From positions 35,001-99,000 of the forward strand of contig JACEEZ010023466.1 in NCBI GenBank assembly GCA_016584305.1: a DNA stretch of 64,000 nt, in the 5' to 3' direction. Made by a program: the position numbers and the translations under genes. The DNA comes from Chionoecetes opilio (Eukaryota; Arthropoda; Malacostraca; Decapoda; Majidae). Positions within the stretch are counted from its first letter, which is position 1, and each line of letters starts with the position of its first letter. Shown here in pieces: positions 39,517 to 51,168 of this stretch. The notes beneath the pieces were generated by a model. That model did not search any database. It was not told the DNA's origin and worked only from the letters and a program-made list of their open reading frames with translations.

Positions 39517-40970
39517 CTATAGTCTATTCACTTAAGCTGGATTCTTGGGAGCTGCTCGCTGCCTAGCCGAGTTTGTAAGGACGTCGCTGATTGGCTGATA
39601 GACTCGGGCTGGGTGGTGATGGTGGTGGTATTTGCCTTGCTGCTCCCAAAACCCTTGCGTTGCCTAAGAAAAATATTCATATTTCTTTGCTTTACTCATC
39701 TCTTACACAAGATAGGCCTATTTTGTTTGCACCAGTGAATCAGGCAGTTATTGGTCAACAATAACACGCCATTCATAACTCAATAGGGTAAAAAATAAAG
39801 TCATGACTGAGTATCACAAGAGTCGGCAGATTTTTAGGTTTTCACTGCATTGAAATGTTGTACTCCTACCCTATATTACCAAGCTACCAGATGATATTTA
39901 TGAAATCTACGCCTACCATCGTGTTCATAATACATTGTTGCATATCTTGAGCATAAAAAAATTACAGTAAGACTATACTAATATTAAGATAATTGAAGGA
40001 AAGTAAAATAGTGTATAAACATTTTTTCTAGCTTATTTTGCTTAACTCACTGTAACTCCATCAGTTTTGGTCGCATTCAATGTTCAAGCACTGTTTCAAA
40101 ATCCTTATACTTTTCCGCTTCCTTTGGTATGTAGCACGTACCAATAAGGAAAAGAGTAGGTAGTCAAAATGGCTAAGAAAGTTAGACTACTACTGCAAAC
40201 TGGCACAGTGACGGGTGAGCATTGCTCCCTATACAGGAGAGATGAGTTCTCGGGAGAGCTATCAGAGGCTCCACCTGTCACGGCACCAGTTTGAAACAGT
40301 TTTACTTTATTAACCATTTTGACCACCTACTCTTTTTCTTATTCGTACGTGCTACATATCAAAGGAAGCGGAAAAGTATGGGGCTTTTGAAACAGTGCTT
40401 GAAAATTTAATGCGACCAAAACTGATGCAGTTACAGCGAGTTGAAGCAAAATAAGCAAGAGAAAATGTTTATACACTATTTTACTTTCCTTCAATTATCT
40501 TAATATTAGTATAGTCTTACTGTAATTTTTTTATGCTCAAGATATGCAACAATGTATTATGAACACGATGGTAGGCGTAGATTTCATAAATATCATCTGG
40601 TAGCTTGGTAATATAGGGTAGGAGTACAACATTTCAATGCAGTGAAAACCTAAAAATCTGCCGACTCTTGTGATACTCAGTCATGACTTTATTTTTTACC
40701 CTATTGAGTTATGAATGGCGTGTTATTGTTGACCAATAACTGCCTGATTCACTGGTGCAAACAAAATAGGCCTATCTTGTGTAAGAGATGAGTAAAGCAA
40801 AGAAATATGAATATTTTTCTTAGGCAACGCAAGGGTTTTGGGAGCAGCAAGGCAAATACCACCACCATCACCACCCAGCCCGAGTCTATCAGCCAATCAG
40901 CGACGTCCTTACAAACTCGGCTAGGCAGCGAGCAGCTCCCAAGAATCCAGCTTAAGTGAATAGACTATAG
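39517..40970. mobile_element. Palindromic element P, unit 2
   Basis: Reverse complement of unit 1 over its whole length, with very few differences. The largest is a small indel near the outer left end of unit 1. It is itself a palindrome. Confidence 0.85.
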
Positions 40971-41373
40971 CTACCCTGCCACGACTACGCACGCGCGACA
41001 GATGACGTCACACAGCAAAACATTGGCCACGCCTCCCGGAACAGAACATTATCATCAGATTCGCTAATTTAACCTAAATAACTACAAAACTTAACCTAAC
41101 TTAAATAAAATCTAAACCAAGCCTTAACTTAACCTAAATTTAACCAAACCAAAACTAAACGTAACCTAACCTAACCTTTATCATATAAAAATAAGTGATT
41201 AAATTTAGGTTAAGTTCAGGTTTGGTTAGGTTTAGGATAGGTTTGGGTTAAGCTTTGTAGAGTTATTTAGGTTAAATAAGTGAATCTGATGATAATGTTC
41301 TGTTCCGGGAGGCGTGGCCAATGTTTTGCTGTGTGACGTCATCTGTCGCGCGTGCGCAGTCGTGGCAGGATAG
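40971..41373. mobile_element. Palindromic element S, unit 2 (inverted)
   Basis: Reverse complement of 39114-39516, including asymmetric core differences, so it is an inverted and not a direct copy. Confidence 0.85.
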
Positions 41374-41430
41374 CTATCCGGGCGGGGTAGCTAGTCGGCA
41401 CACTACAGCGGGCATCCCCCCCACGGGGTG

Positions 41431-42276
41431 CAGTCAGTTCGTACACAAGTTGTTTCGTACACCAGTAGATTCGTACACCAAAAAGTTGGGTATTATTCTA
41501 GTGTTTGCCCATACTCCCCCTCTCCCACAAAACAAGCTTGGGGACCTGGAGGAATGCAGGATATTTGGCGGGGGTACAAAATATGCGTCGCAACCACATA
41601 GTTTTTGAGTTGCGGTGAGAGGTGTTGAAAAAATTCCCTAGATCTAGGGAAAATTCATTGGATTTCTTCTGAGTCCAGAGACGTGTGAACCTGACGATCC
41701 TTACAGAATGATGACCGAAGTGTCGAGAACCACCCCCGCTAGGAGGTTAAGTTAGGTTATATTTGGTTAGGTTATATTTGGGTAGGTTAGGTTAGATTTG
41801 GTTAGGTTACATTAGATTTGGTTAGATTTGGTTAGGTTACGATAGGTTAGATTTGGTTAGGTTAGGTTAGTAGGTTATCGGTGGGTTAAGCCCCCCCGCT
41901 AGGTTAGGTTAATTTTGGATAGGAAAATTTCTCTAGATATAAGGAAATTACCCTAGATCTAGGGTATTTTACCCCCCTACACAACTCTTAAATTATGTGT
42001 TTCCGACGCATCATTTGTTCCCCACTCGAAAACCCCGCATTCCCAAAGGTCCCCAAACTTGTTTGGGGGAAGTGGGAGAGTATGGGCAAACACTAGAAAT
42101 TTACCAAAAGTTGCTTCGTAGTCTATATGAAACCATAGTCGTTTCGCACACTCAGCAGTTGAACTTGACTACTAGGGCTACGAAACGACACCAGATATGT
42201 ACGAAAAAACTCAAAATCAGTGTACGAGACAGTTAACAAAACCTGGGTACGAAACAACTTGCGTACGAAACTCCCT
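41431..42276. mobile_element. Inverted-repeat element hosting a family B MITE
   Basis: The left end is CAGTCAGTTCGTACACAAGT followed by TGTTTCGTAC. The inverted right end is CAGGGAGTTTCGTACGCAAG followed by TTGTTTCGTAC. Further TTCGTACAC motifs are scattered in the interior. No clear TSD found. Non-coding. Confidence 0.6.
41489..42105. mobile_element. Inverted-repeat element, GGTA family B copy 2
   Basis: Ends GGTATTATTCTAGTGTTTGC and, inverted, GGTAAATTTCTAGTGTTTGC. A perfect 8-bp TSD AAAAGTTG lies at 41481-41488 and 42106-42113. The opposite-orientation copy is at 20996-21640. The core holds TTAGGTTA-rich sequence. Confidence 0.9.
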
Positions 42277-42305
42277 GTAACCCCCCCACACCTGTAAATT
42301 TGTTT

Positions 42306-42821
42306 GGTTAATTTATAGTTTCACCCAAGCAACGATTTTCTGATGTGCCTTATGTTTTTCTGGTGTGTTTTATGTGTTTTGAATGAATCTGCTAACCGTT
42401 TCTGTCGCGTTTTTTTTTTTTTTTTTTGCAAAGATGACAAAAAGAACAAAAAAAATGAACCTAAACCTAACCTAACCTTTACCTATACCTAACCTAACCC
42501 ATACCTAACCTAACCTAAGGTTTTTATGTGGATAGTTTTTTTTTTTTTTTTTTTTTTTTTTTAGCTAGGTAAAGGTTAGGTTAGGTATAGGTTAGGTATA
42601 GGTTAGGTTAGGTATGGGTTGGGTTAGGTTAGGTTAGGTATGGGTTAGGTTAGGTTAGGTTAGGTTAGGTATGGGTTAGGTTAGGTTAGGTATGGGTTAG
42701 GTTAGGTATGGGTTAGGTTAGGTTAGGTTAGGTATGGGTTAGGTTAGGTTAGGTATGGGTTAGGTTAGGTATAGGTAAAGGTTAGGTTATGTTTAGGTTC
42801 ATTTTTTTTTGGTCATTAATG

Positions 42822-42852
<31 letters not shown>

Positions 42853-42956
42853 ACGACAGAAACGGTTAGCAGATTCATTCAAAACACATAAAAACACACC
42901 AGAGAAACATAAGGCGCATCAGAACATCGTTGGTTGGGTGAAACTATAAATTAACC
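42306..42956. mobile_element. Inverted-repeat MITE with TTAGG-rich core
   Basis: Ends GGTTAATTTATAGTTTCACC at both termini (inverted). A perfect 8-bp TSD ATTTGTTT lies at 42298-42305 and 42957-42964. Arms of ~105 bases include CTGCTAACCGTTTCTGTCG. The core has CCTAA repeats (about 42462-42520), then a long GGTTA/GGTAT array (about 42566-42785). Non-coding. Confidence 0.9.
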
Positions 42957-43740
42957 ATTTGTTTTCATTTCCGCCAAAACGAGTGCCAGATTAATTAAAA
43001 ACACATCAAAACTATTCAGGAAAAGTCTCAAAGCTTTCGGCCTCAAAATCGGTGAATGCCCACAACCGTAATTTTACCACTTTCTTCATCTCTCCTCCAT
43101 CTTTCTTATTTCCTCTGTAACCAGTGGGCCTATACGAAAACAGACATGGTGACTAATAAATGGAAGTCAACCACAGAATGTTGTTATGGGTTAGATTATC
43201 TGGTAAAATTAGTAGTTACTGTACGTAAAGTTAAGAAAGAAAAAAAAAAAAAAAGTAACTATGACCACCTAGGAAAACTAAATAACATGCCACCTCTATA
43301 AGCCTGGGTTCCTTTGCCTCTTTACTACCACTCAGATAAACCATGATGAGTTAGCAGTAATCACAAAGATACTCATAAACTAACCTCCCCGTCTGACCAA
43401 GCCCTCCAAACGTTTCGCTCTGCGCCTTTTTGTTTACAAAATTCCACTTTCCTCCTTGATCTTGATCTTGAGTTGGGAGTCACCCAGTTCAGTTCAGTTT
43501 AGAGTACCTATATTATATACTTACATATTTACACATAAGATACCCTAGTTCAGTTCAGTTCAGTTGTTGGTCTGGAGTCAGGCCTTTTTCAACGGCACTC
43601 CCTAACGTGTTTCTTCTACGTAGATACCCTACCTTGATCTTGATGTTACAGGTGGCCTTTTCTTCATAGGCCAGGCCTTTAAACCGGCTGCTCCTGTAGT
43701 CTTGTTCTTGTTCTTGTTTTAGGGCTGTAGAGTCTATTGT

Positions 43741-46700
43741 CTATTTCTCATATACCACATTCTTTCCAAAAACTCTTTCAGTCTCAATCATCCGTCCACT
43801 TGTCTCACCACACAGTCCCAGTTGTAATAACATCCATTCTCTTCCTGTCCTTTCAACCACCTCGTTCATGTCACCTCCCATTTCAGTCAAAACCACCCGC
43901 ATCATTTCCATTCTCTCCCCGTTATACTTCTCACATTCTAGTATCACATGTTCCACTGTTTCATCCTCACCCATGTCACACATCTGGCACACTTTGCTGC
44001 CTGACTCGGACCATCTGTAGTTCCTTGCATTTACATCTAAGCACTGTGTTCTGGCTTGGAAGAGAAGGTCGCCACCCCGGGTTCCATCATACACACTTTC
44101 ATACGCTGGTGCCTCTTTCTCCTTATACCATTCTAGTGTTTTCTTTTGCTCCATCTCATTTTTCCACTTACTCAGCCCCACATACTTCACTACTCTATCG
44201 ATCTCAGTTTTCCACTTTCTCACATCCCACTCAAGGCCTTCTTCATCACCATTCAACATCTTCCATTCAATTACATTCGGTCTTCCATCTATCAGTTGAT
44301 ACATCCACCAAAATCGCAATCCACTTCTTTCTACCATTTTTTGGCATCGCTTCCCCCATTTACTACTACATTCACTCTACAAATAAACTTTTCGTGCCAA
44401 TCTTGTGTCCTCCATTCGTTCCAGTCTGATCTTATACCTGAGTGTTGCTTTCGAATGTCTCTCCCTAAATGTACTCCATCCCATGTCACCTCTTAAACCT
44501 TCAGTCGCTGCATATCTGGGTGCATTCAGTGCCATTCTTGCTACTTTATTTTGTCCCACTTCCAATATCTCTATTTCACTCTCATTCCATGCAATCACCT
44601 CCATACCATACATAATGCTTGGGACAGCCACACTTCCCTCAACACATCATACTTGCTTGCCCTCATCCTTGCCACACTCCCAAGTCGACCAACCCACTGA
44701 TTGGCCTGGCTGATCTTTTCAGCCTTTGCTTTTCCACATCCATTGGAACTAATGCACATCCCTAGGTACTTGTATTCACTAGTTTGTTTTAATTCATTTT
44801 CTCCCAGTCTCCATGTAGCGTTTCTGTCATCCCCTGTTATATTTACTATCATCACCTTACTTTTCTCACGGCTAAATTTTACTCCAAAGTCTCTCCCATA
44901 CTCATTCACCACATCTAACTGGCTCTGGAGTTCCTCGGCCGACTCACTCATAACTACCATATCATCTGCATACATTAACAAGCTTATTTTGTCATTTCCT
45001 ACTCTCACTCCTGCATCCATTCTTCTCATCCTTACTGCCAGTTCCTCAGTATACAAACTAAACAAGGTTGGGGACAGAGTGCATCCTTGCCTAACACCTC
45101 TCTCACTCCTCACCCATTCTGTTTCTATACTACCTAGCCTATATTTTGCTCTAGTGTCTTCATACATGCTTCTCACTATGTTCACTATCTTTTGGCTCAA
45201 CCCAACCTTTTCCAAAACCTTGCATAACATTTCTCTGTTTACTCTATCATAGGCTTTCTCAATGTCTAGGAACCCAAGGTACAGTGTCTTTCCCTCCCTT
45301 TCCTTCTTTTCAATTATTTCATTCACCACAAACATGTTGTCCTCTGCCCTCCTATCCACTCGAAAACCATTTTGCTCCTCACCTAACACCATAGCTCTCT
45401 CCAACCATTTGCACAACCTTTCCTTCAACACTGCAATAAAAACTTTACCTACTGTATTCATTAGGGCTATTGGTCTATAGTTCTTCAATTCATTCTTACT
45501 CTTGTATCCTCCTTTATGCAATAGGGTCACTCTACATTCATTCCATTTTCTAGGCACCCTTTCTTCTTCCCACACACAGTTAAATAGGTCAGTCATCCTG
45601 TCAATCACCACCTCACCCCCATTCTTGTACATCTCATATGGTATTTCATCCGGGCCTGCTGTTTTTTTCATTCTTTTGCCTCCTTACACACTTCTCTACT
45701 TCATCCCTGCTAATCCATTCATTCAACTCTTCCGCATCTTTTCTTTCCAACGTTATACATTCTGGTCTTACGTCAAAGATTTCACCCACGCCTCCTATGT
45801 CTTCCCAAAAGTTTTTTATAACCTCTTTGATTTTTGTCTCATCTGTTACACATTCAGCATTTACTTTCAATGCTTTCACATCTTCATTCCCAGCCATCTT
45901 TTCTCCTCTCATGAATCTGTACCACTCACGCCCACCTGCAAGTCCTTTCTCTTTTAGGGATCGGATCTTACTCCTGTCACACATAACTTTCGCATCTCTT
46001 ATCTTTCGTTTTGTTAGTCGCTGCTGTTTCACATATTCTGTCCATGCATTCTGGTATTCATCCTCCGCTTCTTCACTTTCTTGCCTCCTTTTCTTTAACC
46101 CTCTACATTTCCTGTTTAACCTTTTTCGTTCCTTCCTTGCCTCTCTAATATCCTCATTCCACCATGGTTTATTCACTCTCTTTCTTCCATTTGTTCTAAT
46201 AAACCCTATTTTTTCAAGTGCAGCGCTCCTCACATTTTCCGTTAGTCTCTCATTTAGCTCATTCACCTCCTGTACTCTTTCTCTGTCCCACATCTCACTC
46301 AGACACACTTGAAAATCTTCCCATTTTGCATCTCTCAACCTCCATTTGTTCTTCACCGTCCTTACTTTTGGCTCACTTTTATTCCACTTCATACAGTCCA
46401 CTACAAGCATATTATGATCAGACACAATATCAATTTTTCCCTCTTCATCTATCCACATTCGAGCAACACTCTCTCGCATTTTGCCATTCACCAACACATA
46501 ATCAATTGCACTCTCTTGGTTTCTTGCATTCCACGTCACTCGACCCTCTGCCACAGTCTCATTCAGGTTTTCTAGCTCCAACTCATCTATAAATTCAGCA
46601 AGCATTTCTCCATTTTGATTTATTTGCTCTCCTAGCATACCCAGATGTGCATTCATATCACCCATAACCATCACACTCTCTCCGGCATGGTCTCTAAAAA

Positions 46701-47262
46701 TCTTCTTTATAATGTTGTACTTCATTCTATTCTCTCTCCCTGCTCTATCACCTTCAACCGTCATGTACACCACAATCACTATAAACTTTTTTTCCTTGTC
46801 GTTCTGACCCAAACATTCTACTCTAGCAGCAAGAACATCCTCACTCATAGCACTATTACCCACGTCTATCTCATCTACTTTAAGGTTTCCTTCCTTTCTA
46901 TGAAGAAAGGCAACCCCTCCTCCTAGTTTCTCTTGTTTCTTTCGTCCTTTTCCAATCATCTCATACTCACTATCATGCATTCGTACATCGTCTCTTAAAT
47001 GGGTTTCAGTCACACCAACTAGTTCGAATTTCCATTCACTCAATTCCTTGCATACATCCTCATATTTACCAACACCCCAACCCCTCACATTTATACATCC
47101 AAACTTCATGTATTCTCTCGCCTGGGTGGTGTCTTTTGTCTGTCCTCGTCTCCTCAAGTGATTTTGATTTCCGGCTAGTTCCTGTTGGGCTGTGGCGGCC
47201 CTCCTTCTGCCGCATTCCTCGGTGCTGTTATTTGGGTCCGGGTTCACCTCTCTCCTCTTCAC
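43741..47262 (-). pseudogene. LINE ORF2 remnant (endonuclease plus reverse transcriptase)
   Basis: Endonuclease boxes: FGCINVRGWG, TETHL, VMGDMNAHLG, AIDYVLVNGK and VSDHNMLV (47100-46400). RT boxes: AGPDEIPYEM, NYRPIALMN, LDIEKAYDRVNREM, GVRQGCTLSPTLFSLY, MYADDMVVM and YKYLGM (45660-44720). The C-terminal zinc-finger-like CQMCDMGEDETVEHVILEC lies near 43980. Frameshifts at about 45660 (T run) and 44620 and a stop near 44377 make it inactive, but decay is modest. Confidence 0.88.
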
Positions 47263-47297
47263 TCTTAGTATTCGTCGCTCCCAAGGATTTCCCCTGA

Positions 47298-48553
47298 TTA
47301 TGTAAAATTTTCTGTGTTCTTTTCAGCTTCATTTTTGGCTTTTGCTTCCTCCCTCAGTGTCTTGTCATTGTGATGCTCCTCCTTTGACATGTCGTGTGCC
47401 ACCCTAACGTGTCTGTACACCACTTTCTTTGCTTGCTTTAACCTAAATCCATTTCTCATGATCCTTTCTTTCAATCCACTGTTTACTTTTACAAGTAGGG
47501 GCCTGGCTCTTATTGCCTCACCTTTGTCATCAACCAGTCCATTGTATCTTCCAATTCTATTTATGTGGATTAGATCACTATCATAACAGGTCAACCCAAT
47601 CTCATTACATATTTCAATAAACACCATTCTGTCATGCTTTTCTTTTTCCTTTCTGATTTGCAAGTTCATACCCGTCAGAATCTCCTCCTGTACGTCATAC
47701 ATAATTATATTGTCCTTGCGATCTAGTCTGCTCTGGATCTGTTGAGTTGTTTGCTGAATCACTTCATCCCCACTTGCTTGTTTGCTTGTGTCATTCTTAA
47801 TGTTCTCATAAACTTTCCTTGCCTCAGCCAATAGAACATCCTTATATGATGAACTAACGTGTTCTTTCATTTAATCTTGTACCTTGGTTTTCAGTTCAGC
47901 AATATTCTCCCGAACTTCCATTACATTATATTATCCTTGATATGTGACTATCTTATCCTTGAGGCTTATCATTTTTGCTTCCAAGGTTCCGAGCCTATTC
48001 ATCAGGCTATGGGTGCCTTCCGAGTTTCTTTCTACTACTTCATTTAAATGGACTGATTTTGCCTCCATGTGACTCAGTCGGTCTTCAAACTTCTTCTCCC
48101 TTTTCTGCCTTTTAACCCTATCGGCTCTCATCTCGTCCACTCTATGTTCCAAAACTTGATGTTTACCTATCATTTCTTTCAGTTGTTCACTGATTCTTTG
48201 AAGCTGATTATGTAGCTTGACCCTTCCCAGTTGACAACGACTGCAGTTGTAACTCATCTGTTTACCTGCTTCGTTCTCGTTCATGAACTCGTACACAGCT
48301 TCAGGTATATTATCACATTCAATGTGAATCCATCATCACATACCTCACATGCAAGTGCATCATCATCATCCGTCACCTCTACTTGACACTTTCCGCACTT
48401 ATGTGCATCCACCTCGCCCTCCGGCACGTCTCCCTCCTGTGTCTTCATCATCCCTTCGGGTTTACGTTCCTTAGATCTTGCTCCTCTATCCACACCCGAG
48501 CCTTGTTTCTCACTTCCCTTGTTATTGCGCAGCCTTTTCCTACATCCTGCCAT
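47298..48553 (-). pseudogene. LINE ORF1 remnant (PHD finger, coiled coil, RRM-like)
   Basis: The start MAGCRKRLRNNKG leads into a PHD finger (CGKCQ ... CEVCDD, then in another frame WIHIEC and CSRC). A charged coiled-coil region follows (QRISEQLKEMIGKHQVLEHR). After stops near 47880, the C-terminal part reads NIIMYDVQEE, RPLLVKVNSGLKERIMRNG and LREEAKAKN, resembling LINE ORF1 RNA-binding domains. At least one frameshift lies inside the PHD finger, and there are two stops. Confidence 0.75.
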
Positions 48554-48569
48554 TCTCTCCTACCTGTGA

Positions 48570-48916
48570 GGCTGTGATGTAGCACACAACACGGACTGGC
48601 CTCTCTCCTACCTCAGAGTCTGGCGTCCTGGGTCTATGAACACGGACTGGCCTCTCTCCTACCTCCGGGAGTCAACAAAACAGATCTCCAGCAATCACAA
48701 CCGTGTTTGTAGCGGTCGCCTCATCTTGCCTTCAGCTGGCTAACTGAGCGCGAGCCTGGCCTCTCTTCTACCTCAGAGTCTGGCGTCCTGGGTCTATGAA
48801 CACGGACTGGCCTCTCTCTTACCTCACAGGCTGGCGTCCTGGGTCTATACCACGGACTGGCCTCTCTCCTACCTCCGGGAAAGTCAACAAAACAGATCTC
48901 CAGCAATCACAACCGT
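48570..48916 (-). repeat. LINE 5' UTR tandem monomers
   Basis: A ~50-60-bp unit (core CACGGACTGGCCTCTCTCCT, then ACCTC and CTGGCGTCCTGGGTCTA) repeats about five times. A larger block including CAACAAAACAGATCTCCAGC is duplicated. It ends in (GTT)n at 48918-48935. It resembles monomeric promoters of some LINEs. Confidence 0.75.
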
Positions 48917-48987
48917 GTTGTTGTTGTTGTTGTTGGGAGTCATGTTAGTCGTGACTTCGTAGATAAGTCAATGTCCTACTGTACGGT

Positions 48988-49390
48988 AGGCCTCTTCCAT
49001 TTGTGCCCAAGTTCCAGGAACCAGTTCTTTCAGTTCAGGGTTGGGTTCAGTTCCTGGTTGTGGGTTCGCGTGTCACAAATGGAACGCAAAAACCCCGTTT
49101 TCTTGTTTACAAACAAACTCAGCTGGCGAGGCAAAAAAAAAAAAGAGAGAGAGAGAATTAGAAAAAGTTTTTTGGTTACTCTCTCTCTCTCTCATATCTT
49201 TCTCACTCATCTTTCTTTCACTCATATCTCTCTCTCTCTCTCTTGCCCCGCCAGCTGAGTTTGTTTGTAAACAAGAAAACGGGGTTTTTGCGTTCCATTT
49301 GTGACACGCGAACCCAGAACCAGGAACTGAACCCAACCCTGAACTGAAAGAACTGGTTCCTGGAACTTGGGCACAAATGGAAGAAGCCTT
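48988..49390. mobile_element. Long hairpin (foldback) element
   Basis: Arms of about 140-150 bases are almost perfect inverses: left CTTCCATTTGTGCCCAAG to AAACAAACTCAGCTGGCG, right the reverse. The loop is a (GA)n/(CT)n microsatellite at about 49130-49240. No TSD was identified with certainty. Frames on both strands are mirror shadows. Confidence 0.85.
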
Positions 49391-50562
49391 AATAATTAAT
49401 AAGCAGACTCCACCTCACAAACGTCAAACAGACACTTGCCCACACGACAACTGCACCCCATTTGTTTTGTTTTCTATATGTTTTCTATTATTTTGTTTTA
49501 ATTTGTTGATATAATTTTATTCCAGTCAGCTGTTAGGAGCAAAGGGAGGGAGCCACTACCCCCATGGAGGGAGCGCTGTGTGACGTCACCAGCCCACCAC
49601 CACCACCATCACGTTGTTGTGGTCACAGTCAGCTGGTCTGTCCAACACTGAAAGACTGTGACGTGTTAAATCTCGCTTGTTTATCCAATATTCTCTCTTC
49701 ATTGAACAAGTGGCAGATCTCCATGGCGGGGCGGTGCATGTTGTGACGCTGTGGAGTTTATTCTGGTAAGAGTTGGTCATTCATTAATGCTTTAAACTGC
49801 AGAAGAACCCATCCATGAATGCATAGGATGTACGTACCTACGGTAGGGTTTATCATTAAGGTTTTAGTAACTATACATCCATGAATGCATAGGTTGTGTG
49901 GTTTATACTAGTAAGGGCTTGTAATTCATACTGTTTTAGTATTTACCCATGCCATTTGTATATGTATGAAATTGAGTTCAGCTCGTAATGTCCCGTCTTT
50001 GTTTTGATGGTATTTTTTTATATACCACTTATCTTGAGTTGAGTTAGGAGTCACCCAGCGGATGCTGTCGGCGAAGCCTTTGGTCCGGCGTTCTCCCACA
50101 CGCGTAATTTGTTGGGAGAGAAGCAAAAGGGGGGGGAAGCACAGCTAGGGGTTTCATTTTCCCCTCCTACCTCTCTGCATCACATTCATACAGGGTCCCC
50201 CATCACTGAGGGGCCCCCTGCCTCTCATTCTCTCTCCTACGTGCTCTCCAAGAATTCTCCAAGAATTCTTTTACACTCAATCACACGACTGTCACTCCTC
50301 CACTCAGCACACAACCCCAGCAGGTACTCCATCTGCGGTCCATACAATAACCGGAACGGTCCGGAACGGAGATTATTTTCCGGAACGGAGTTCGGAATGG
50401 TCCGGAACGGAGATTATTTTCCGGAACGGAGTTCCAAAACGGGCTGGAGGGTGGTTTTAGGGATCGGGTTTAGAAGGGTATATTGATGTATGGATGTATG
50501 ATGTATGTATATGATGTAAGGATATATGATGTATGTAAGGGTATGATGACGTCTCTATTCGG

Positions 50563-50617
50563 TAGTAGCAGTAGTAGTAGTAGTAGTAATAGTAGTAGTA
50601 GTAATAGTAGTAGTAGC

Positions 50618-50658
<41 letters not shown>

Positions 50659-50676
50659 CAGTAGTAGTAGTAGTAA

Positions 50677-50736
<60 letters not shown>

Positions 50737-50740
50737 CAGC

Positions 50741-50783
<43 letters not shown>

Positions 50784-50850
50784 TCATGGTCTCGTCTCGG
50801 ATTCGAACTAATGAAGCGTGCTAGTTAATCACTAGTCAATCTCTGATGAA
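50563..50850 (-). mobile_element. tRNA-derived SINE-like piece with (TAC)n tail
   Basis: Minus strand: an A-box-like TAGTGATTAACTAGCACGC and B-box AGTTCGAATCC (about 50809-50799), followed by a ~220-bp (TAC)n tail at 50783-50563. The two long single-residue-type ORFs here (poly-Ser, poly-Leu) are microsatellite translations. Confidence 0.5.
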
Positions 50851-50901
50851 GGTTATATAAACTAGCCGATTTCTGAAAAAGTCATCAGTCTCTGATAAAA
50901 C

Positions 50902-51168
50902 ATGTCCAACATGTCTCGTAAACAAATGAAGAAACATGTTGTACAGTACCCCTGTACTCACTGCCAAAACGAATGTATAAATGACTGCATCGAATGCAGT
51001 GCATGCAGGAACTGGATACACTACAAATGTGTTCCTCTCTCCAAGGGGAACGAGGTGAAATTATGGGAAGGAGATTCCCTGGATTTCCACTGCCCAAGCT
51101 GCTTTCCTTCGAGAATTGCTTATCGAAGTAGGTACACTTATTATTATACCATATTTATCAAGATGTAG
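50902..51168 (+). CDS. 88-codon PHD-finger (C4HC3) ORF inside an inverted-repeat element
   Basis: ATG to TAG without interruption. Zinc ligands follow C4HC3 order: CTHC, ten residues, CSAC, four residues, H, two residues, C (CRNWIHYKC), then about 25 residues to CPSC. PHD fingers bind histone tails, but in ORF1 of some LINEs they serve the element. Here it sits alone within a TIR/TSD-bounded element and not within the interrupted LINE. It could be the N-terminal exon of a transposon protein, a captured host exon or a LINE ORF1 remnant. No upstream promoter or downstream exon identified. Confidence 0.6.
   Translation: MSNMSRKQMKKHVVQYPCTHCQNECINDCIECSACRNWIHYKCVPLSKGNEVKLWEGDSLDFHCPSCFPSRIAYRSRYTYYYTIFIKM

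Larger units (their letters stand above)
43456..48916 (-). mobile_element. Near full-length two-ORF LINE
   Basis: Minus strand, 5' to 3': tandem 5' UTR repeats (48916-48570), ORF1 remnant (48553-47298), ORF2 remnant (47262-43741), and a 3' UTR ending in a short (ATCAAG)n tail near 43456. A 5'-truncated sister copy occupies 50028-52372. Clade not assigned; the PHD-type ORF1 and endonuclease-RT ORF2 fit the CR1/L2 group broadly. Confidence 0.85.

Noticed and set aside
38304..40326. Identical 73-codon ORFs at 38304-38525 (+) and 40105-40326 (-)
   Set aside because: They straddle the axis of a palindrome and are copies of each other by inversion; no domain or codon-level conservation can be judged.
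42566..42785. TTAGG-like array as a true telomere end
   Set aside because: Interrupted units, bounded by MITE arms and an 8-bp TSD, and unique sequence follows; it is interstitial.
43737..46926. Large plus-strand ORFs opposite the LINE ORF2
   Set aside because: Antisense of a clear endonuclease-RT reading frame.
50470..50824. Poly-Leu and poly-Ser ORFs
   Set aside because: Translations of a (TAC)n/(GTA)n microsatellite.
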